This document shows positions 58,600 to 64,000 of a DNA stretch of 64,000 nucleotides, one piece after another. Position 1 is the first letter of the stretch; each line of letters starts with the position of its first letter. The translations under genes and the position numbers were made by a program. The DNA is from Epiperipatus broadwayi. Taxonomy: Eukaryota; Onychophora; Udeonychophora; Euonychophora; Peripatidae. The stretch spans positions 10,408,248 through 10,472,247 of the forward strand of contig JAQFVV010012400.1 of NCBI GenBank assembly GCA_028023455.1. The letters run 5' to 3'. Under the pieces are notes generated by a model. It did no database searches. It saw only the letters and a list, made by a program, of their open reading frames with translations, and was not told where the DNA came from.

Positions 58600-59850
58600 G
58601 GTATATTTTATTTAAAGAACTTTTAAAGACTATTCAGATCGATTAAAAACAAGAATGTCTTACTAATAATAACTTTGAGCTTCATAAATGATCTTGAATG
58701 TATGAAAATTATTTGTTTATTAATTTTACAATATTAATGTGTAAAACAATTTTTTTTTATGGTGTTATGATTTTAGTTTTAACTAATATATTATTATTAT
58801 TTTGGTTTTAAATAATATTTTGTTATTATGGGATAAAACATGCACATACATAATAATATTTTTATATGTGTATAATTGCGACTGAATGTGAAATAATAGG
58901 TGGTGTTAAAATATTAAATTATTTTGTCTTGAGAAAGTATAGATTTCAGCGCTTGGAAGGGAGGGGGAGATAATGATTTAAAACTCTTTTCTAAAACTTG
59001 CTCTTTCAATTCTACTAACATTTTTTTTTTACATTCTATTTACATGTTGGATTTTTAAAGTATGTGTGCTAATGAGCAGATAATATTTTCTTAAAATACT
59101 TTTCTCATGGAGTGAAAATCATGGTCAATGTGACGTCCAACTTAATACAAAATACATTTGAAGGGAAAGGGGGAAGAACTTAAAATTAATCTGAGGATTG
59201 TTATATAATCAATTATTATTATTATTATTCATGTCAATTTTCATATTTATCTAGAAATTTTTATGTATATGTTAGAAATGTAGTAATAAATATTAGTTTG
59301 TTTTATTAAACGAGGCGTATATATTTCATTAAGTGTAGTCTTTGTTAAGTGTGATTATTCATCATCATCAATGGTTGAAAATTAGTTATTTAAGATATAA
59401 GTAAATATGCTAAAATTAAGCAATAATTATGAATTTCTTTATAAAAATTAGTTTTATGTTTAGGCTTAGTCCTAGAGCTGTAGTTGAAACCCTTGTCATT
59501 ATCGTTATTATTATCATCATCATCATCATCATCAACGTTTTAATTAATGAGCTGTTTAACTGTTTAAAGGCCATAAATAAATATTGATTTTATAATATTT
59601 AGTGATCTCTTAGTATTATTATAACCACATCCCATCATCTATTTCATGCAAGGATGAGTGAATTGCCATCCTAAATTAGTTATATATAATCTGAGCTAGT
59701 AAACTTATAAAAACATTGAAACACATTTGTTATGCTAAGATCTGAGAAATGATTTATGTCTAATATACTCCACTTTAGTTTATAGTTGTTTTACTTTTAC
59801 CTAAATATTAGTGCGTATAGTGATATGGCTCAAAAAGCAAAATCTTCCAT
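58600..59850. other. AT-rich DNA with a short (ATC)n run
   Basis: A (CAT)n/(ATC)n run at 59512-59536 resembles RTE 3' tails in sequence but has no RTE coding DNA beside it. Otherwise nothing recognised. Confidence 0.35.
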
Positions 59851-59857
59851 TTTTATT

Positions 59858-59965
59858 AGAAATAAAGTACCAAAAAGGGGATTCAAACCCGGTACATGTG
59901 AAAGGTTATTAGATATAACCATGTCTAGATTCAGATAATCTAGTGGCGCCCTGCTAGACCATATT
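59858..59965 (-). mobile_element. Second type of tRNA-like SINE relic
   Basis: Minus strand: A-box-like tatggtctagcagggcg, a ~60-nt middle (atctgaatctagacatgg...), and a good B-box gggtttgaatcccc (59878-59890), spaced about as in a tRNA with a long variable arm. It differs in sequence from the SINEs at 18, 39 and 54 kb. The short paired stretches (ttagatataaccatgtcta) could form an arm. It could also be a decayed tRNA gene; the acceptor stem does not pair convincingly. Confidence 0.4.
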
Positions 59966-59969
59966 CACT

Positions 59970-60440
59970 TAGTATTTGTTTAAACATGCACTTAACATCA
60001 AACCAAGAAATGAAAGTGGATAAGATCTACTGTCTGTATACCTGAGTTATATTTTATTGAAATTACTAGTGTACTCACTTCACATGATTTCCATATACCT
60101 GAGTCAAAATACAATGGTTATTAACAATTTGCTTATAATTCTTGATATTTGGACTCCTTTACTCAGATATAATAATATCTTTTGAACTCCTTTTAATTAG
60201 GTTACAATGAGTTATTTGAATCTTTACTTAATAATTTTTGATATTTGAACTCCTTCACTTATATGGTAATAGTTATATTGTAACCATCTATAATTATTTG
60301 AGCGACCCTTTACTTATGATCATTCTATGGACTACTCAGGTATGGTAATAGCTTTTTTTTGAATGAACTTTATTATGTTACAATATATATTATTGGTAAA
60401 CTTAATAAGAAAAATGAAAATGATTATAATTTCTACTTAT
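59970..60440. other. AT-rich DNA, nothing recognised
   Basis: No supported feature; the interval ends in a TA run that abuts the RTE copy. Confidence 0.35.
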
Positions 60441-60443
60441 CCA

Positions 60444-60445
<2 letters not shown>

Positions 60446-60479
<34 letters not shown>

Positions 60480-62036
60480 AACAAGTACCTCCTATATCTA
60501 TTACATCTTCCGAATTGCCCAGAATTTTAAATGAAGAAGTGAGACTTGCAATTAAATGTATGAAGAAAGGAAAGGCTTCAGGAAATGATGGAATTATAAT
60601 TGATATATTAAAAGAAGCAGGTGAAGAAATAGAAACAATTTTAGCAAAGTTATATACCAAATGTCTAAATGATAAAGATGTAACGGAAGATTGGAAGAAT
60701 GCAGTAATAATATTAATATTTAAAAAAGGTGATAAAGAAGATATTAGAAATTACAGACCTATCAGCCTTTTATCAGTTTTATATAAAATTTTTACCAAGA
60801 TAATTACAACTCGTCTACAGAGAACTTTGGATTTCCACCAACCAAGAGAACAAGCTGGATTTAAAAGTGGTTTTAGTACAATAGATCATATCCAGGTATT
60901 GAGGGAAGTCATAGAAAAGACAAATGAATATGAGTTGTCATTATGTTTTGGATTTGTAGATTATGAAAAAGCATTCGATTCTATACACATTTCTTCAGTG
61001 ATTAAAGCATTGGATCATCAAGGTATAGATCCAGGATATTGTCATATTTTAAAGAATATTTATAAAAATGCAACAGCAACAATTAGATTACATAATGATA
61101 CTGGAAAAATCAACATTGAGAAAGGTGTAAGACAAGGTGACTCCATATCTCCAAAACATTTTGCAGCAGTGCTGCAAGAAGTATTTTGTGGATTAATATG
61201 GGAAACTAAAGGAGTGAAAGTAAATGGAGAGTATTTAAGTCATTTAGATTTCACAGATGATGTAGTTGGTTTTGCAAATAATGCTTCAGAGCTGCAGGAA
61301 ATGTTGCAGGAGTTAGCAGATGAAAGTAGAAAAGTAGGACTAAAGATAAATGTTAAAAAGACTAAAGTAATGTTTAATTGATTTGCTCAAAATATGAAAA
61401 TAAAGATTGATTATGAAGAATTAGAAGAAGTTAACAGTTACAAATACCTTGGTCAGATTATTAATACACATGGAAACATAATGGAGGAAATTAATCATAG
61501 AATTAAACTTGGTTGGAGTGCTTTTGGTAGAAATAACTTGATACTAAAAGGAAATATGCCTATGTGTTTGAAAAGGATGGTTTTTAACAAATGTGTTTTA
61601 CCAGTTCTTACTTATGGATCTGAGACTTGGACACTTAATAGAAGAGCAAAACAGAGACTTCAGACCACTCAAAGGAGTATGGAGAGATGTATGTTGGGAG
61701 TAACAAGAAGAGATCGAAAACACAATGTATGAGTAAGACAACAAATAGGTGTTACTGAACCTTATTGAAAAAATTAAAAGATTGAAATGGAGTTGGGCTG
61801 GACATATTGCTAGAAGAGATGATAATAGATGGACAATTGAAATTTTAAACTGGATTCCAAGAGATTGTAAAAGACCCAGAAAGAGACCACATGTGAGATG
61901 GATGGATGAAATAAGAAAATGTGCAGGGGTGTTGTGGAGAAGAGAAGCTAAAGATCAGAGAAGATGGATTAAACTTGGAGAGACCTTCATCCTGCAGTGG
62001 ATTGATAATGGTTGATGATGATGATGATGATGATTT
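60446..62036 (+). mobile_element. 5'-truncated RTE LINE copy
   Basis: Same family as the element at 29.5-32.4 kb, with near-identical DNA, truncated at its 5' end just after a TA run (60446-60476). The 3' end is ggttgatgatgatgatgatg. The endonuclease half is missing. High similarity to the first copy suggests recent activity of the family. Confidence 0.88.
60473..62015 (+). pseudogene. RTE reverse transcriptase, truncated and interrupted
   Basis: From EQVPPISITSS the RT reads MKKGKASGNDGI, NYRPISLLSVLYK, FVDYEKAFDSI and GVRQGDSISP. The catalytic box is altered: LDFTDD instead of FADD (GCA to ACA), probably a debilitating change. A TGA at 61379-61381 replaces the CGA of the first copy (CpG decay), a second TGA near 61730 replaces a Trp codon, and an extra A near 61760 shifts the frame before WAGHIARRDD. 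The C-terminus RWMDEIRK...FILQWIDNG is preserved. Confidence 0.85.
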
Positions 62037-62044
62037 ATTAATTA

Positions 62045-62580
62045 TAAATAACATAACATTTAATACTTGTGTAATGTTTTATCTTTCTCACTTTGAAATA
62101 AAGTAATATAAAATCAGTTTAATGTTAGTAAAATTTAAGTTATTCTATTTGTAATTATGGTGGGACTTTTCACAGTCAATAAATAGGTTCTTCTGAAATC
62201 ATTTCTATAAGCCTTATATTGCCATGTTTACAATTAAGAATTTAACTATTCTAAAACACCTTATATTTTGTTAAATAATGAACTAATACAAGTTTTCTAA
62301 GTGAATTCATTGGTGACCTATAATATGTTTAACAAATAAACATAATTTAAGCATTTAAATATATATATATATTAAAAGGTGTGAAGGTTGCCTTGACAGC
62401 AGTTACAAATATTGGTTGCTATATTTACTGTGAATGTTTAGGTGGTTACTGGTTGGAAACTAATTATATATATATATATGTAATACAAATAAAATGTCTG
62501 TTAATTAAAACTATTGTAATAACAATAGAAATAATAAATTTAATGGTAATTAACTATTATATACAGTCTTTCAATACATA
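62045..62580. other. AT-rich DNA, nothing recognised
   Basis: Short TA runs only. Confidence 0.35.
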
Positions 62581-62584
62581 GAAG

Positions 62585-63055
62585 TATTTTTGGTTAATTC
62601 CTTAACCCTCCCCAATAGCTGTTAAATTTTAAAAAAACATAATGGAAGCAAACGTCATCAACTCAAATCCCATGAATCCTGAATTTTAACATTAGCAGCT
62701 TGTCTATTAATTATATTCATTTTATTTCTATTTATTAAAATTGCCTCCATAATTTTTCTTTTATTATAGTTTCTCTCTTTATGAAGAATCTTAACACTTT
62801 CAATATCAAACTTAAATTTATATTTACATGTTCTTTCATGATTCAACAAAAACTGAAGCAGTCATTAAATCATTATTATTTTTACTTTTCATGTGCTTAA
62901 ATAACAATTCATGCTCCTTTAATCTTTTTTCAATACTGTACCTCAATTCACCTATATATGATAACATGCATCCACAAAAAAATTGATACACAACATTATC
63001 ATTATATTTATAATTTAATTTAAAGACATCAACAAAAATAATTAATGGAAAAAAT
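62585..63055 (-). pseudogene. Penelope-like 3' relic of the palindrome family
   Basis: Minus-strand frame 62849-62658 (LNHERTCKYKFKFDIESVKI, then ILINRNKMNIINRQAANVKI) is a diverged version of the C-terminal tail of the protein at 2776-4233. Its 3' noncoding DNA (aatggaagcaaacgtcatca...) matches as well. Upstream, 62850-63000 still shows the nuclease segment in broken frame (a YIG-encoding region near 62950). It is truncated near 63055 and diverged, so it is an older insertion than the palindrome. Confidence 0.75.
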
Positions 63056-63315
63056 AAAATGATATATATATATTAAATTCACAGATTACTGATGTTTTTA
63101 ACATGTATATATAATATGTATATACTAATGAAAGAATTTAATTTTAAACTTGTACATATTAAGACTTTGTGACCACTTTTGCATTCTTTTCCATTTTCTT
63201 TTTGATGATAATTATTAATGAAATAAATGTAAAACAGTGTTAAATTCATAAAAAAAGATAGCACTAATCATTTTTATGCCTATTTATGAGACTCACCCAT
63301 TTACTAATTGTGTTT

Positions 63316-63354
63316 TATATGTATTTCATGCTAAACCAGCACTCATCAGTTGAT
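63316..63354 (-). ncRNA. Hammerhead motif, family 1, minus-strand copy
   Basis: Core CTGATGA and GAAA are both intact, with stem II GTGCT-GGTTT-AGCAT (one G-U) and stem III ATACATAT. The 5' stem I strand (ATCAA) has no good partner after the cleavage site, so the motif is probably truncated on its 3' side by the rearrangement. Confidence 0.5.
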
Positions 63355-63394
63355 CCAGATTACCATCTCCATACATATATACAGTTAGTGCTGG

Positions 63395-63437
63395 ACCAAT
63401 TGATGAGTGCTGGTTAGCACAAAATACGGTTATTGGT
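63395..63437 (+). ncRNA. Hammerhead motif, family 1, plus-strand copy (core mutated)
   Basis: Stem I ACCAA/TTGGT and stem II GTGCT-GGTT-AGCAC are perfect, but the core has C3 to T (63400) and G12 to A (63421). Catalysis is unlikely; structure retention suggests recent loss. Confidence 0.5.
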
Positions 63438-63579
63438 GATTATTTATCTTTTCAATATGTGTGTGATCAGGTGAGTCGGCAATATAAGATGACACCGAGA
63501 GTTGTGAGGTCTGAGTTCGAATCCCGCATATATTATATATATATATAAATGCAGGTGTAAGCCTGTACAATGTATTAAT

Positions 63580-64000
63580 TGTGTTTTATTAAAGCCATGG
63601 TTACTAAAAACAAGGATGTGGAGGATAGGACAATGTATTTGTGCCACAAAATTTAAAGTATATATTTTTGATATTTTTGTTTTTATTGCATATTTTTTAA
63701 AAGAATAATTATTTTTCTTTTCCATTGTTTCTGTATTTGAATTGAGTATTATAATAAAATGTTGTTTTGTCTTTTCAATTTCATTGCATCTTTTAATCCC
63801 TTTTTTTATTGTTTCTTTTCATTGTTTCAGAAGGCTAGAACTCTTTTTCAAAATTAAAATGACAATATTTTATTATAGTTTTGAGTACGATTGATATCCA
63901 ATCAAAACACTGGAGATAAATTATAAAATGGATTTTTAAAAACAACATAATATTTTTAAGATTGTTAAAGGGTTATAGCTACAAAAAAAAAAAAAAAAAA
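63580..64000. other. AT-rich DNA ending in an A-run
   Basis: No supported feature. The window ends in about 18 A, which could be the tail of an element beyond the window. Confidence 0.35.

Larger units (their letters stand above)
63310..63575 (+). mobile_element. Hammerhead-family-1 element with two head-to-head ribozyme regions
   Basis: A minus-strand ribozyme region (63316-63354) and a plus-strand one (63395-63437) face away from each other around a 40-bp spacer. The plus side continues into the tRNA-like segment with the best B-box of the family (gagttcgaatcccgc, 63512), a TA run, and the conserved gcaggtgtaagcctgtacaa tail. The 5' body seen at 27.55 kb is replaced by the inverted copy. 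Confidence 0.65.

Noticed and set aside
59512-59536. (ATC)n as the tail of a third RTE copy
   Set aside because: No RTE coding or 3' UTR sequence adjoins it on either side.

Overview
The window looks like nuclear DNA of an invertebrate animal. It is very AT-rich (roughly a quarter to 30% G+C by eye, not counted), has no convincing intact host gene, and is dominated by retroelements, short tRNA-derived SINEs, foldback elements and microsatellites. The mix (RTE LINEs, Penelope-like elements, tRNA-derived SINEs with almost no body, minimal hammerhead ribozymes, a 700-bp tetranucleotide tract) suggests a lophotrochozoan, most likely a mollusc, possibly a cephalopod. That placement is an inference from element types, not a database result.

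Layout. 1-2.6 kb: featureless AT-rich DNA. 2.6-5.9 kb: an almost perfect palindrome of two head-to-head 5'-truncated Penelope-like elements (RT plus GIY-YIG endonuclease), followed by a cruciform-prone hairpin and a (GA)n tract. 6.3-8 kb: a hammerhead-family-2 repeat and a decayed LINE 3' end. 9.8-14.2 kb: three foldback (MITE-like) elements and a reverse-oriented SINE. 15.35-15.54 kb: a nearly pure C/CT tract. 18-20.8 kb: two SINEs with clear target-site duplications, a TIR-flanked element carrying a hammerhead ribozyme, an inverted SINE pair, and a ribozyme-less foldback. 21.9-27.9 kb: ribozyme family-1 copies, one with an intact core (27709-27752). 29.5-32.4 kb: a nearly complete RTE LINE on the minus strand. 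33.36-34.06 kb: the tetranucleotide microsatellite. 34-41.1 kb: several Penelope relics, a TIR-flanked 787-bp composite, and one candidate host promoter/first exon. 41.6-47 kb: an RTE scrap, a suspicious homopolymer block, another TIR/ribozyme element and an L1/Tx1-like LINE of higher G+C. 48.5 kb: one candidate internal exon. 49.8-50.8 kb: a mariner relic. 51.56-52.1 kb: two different ribozyme-bearing families side by side. 54.5-55 kb: a 204-bp tandem duplication containing a SINE. 58.0-58.6 kb: a decayed protein-coding relic. 60.4-62 kb: a 5'-truncated RTE copy. 62.6-63.6 kb: a Penelope 3' end and two head-to-head ribozymes.

The main discovery candidate is that at least three sequence-unrelated repeat families, plus a probable fourth degenerate one, carry the same small self-cleaving architecture. 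It is a minimal type I hammerhead whose stem III is a 4-8 nt (near-)palindrome (AUGCGUAU, ACUAGU, ACGU; ACAUGU in the degenerate case), the form expected to work as a dimer. Several of these copies lie inside inverted-repeat or head-to-head structures, the same architecture as the Penelope palindrome. RTE-type LINE machinery is the plausible source of retrotransposition for the SINEs; the ribozyme elements may depend on Penelope-type or other RTs. All statements rest on reading the sequence by eye; no alignments or searches were run.
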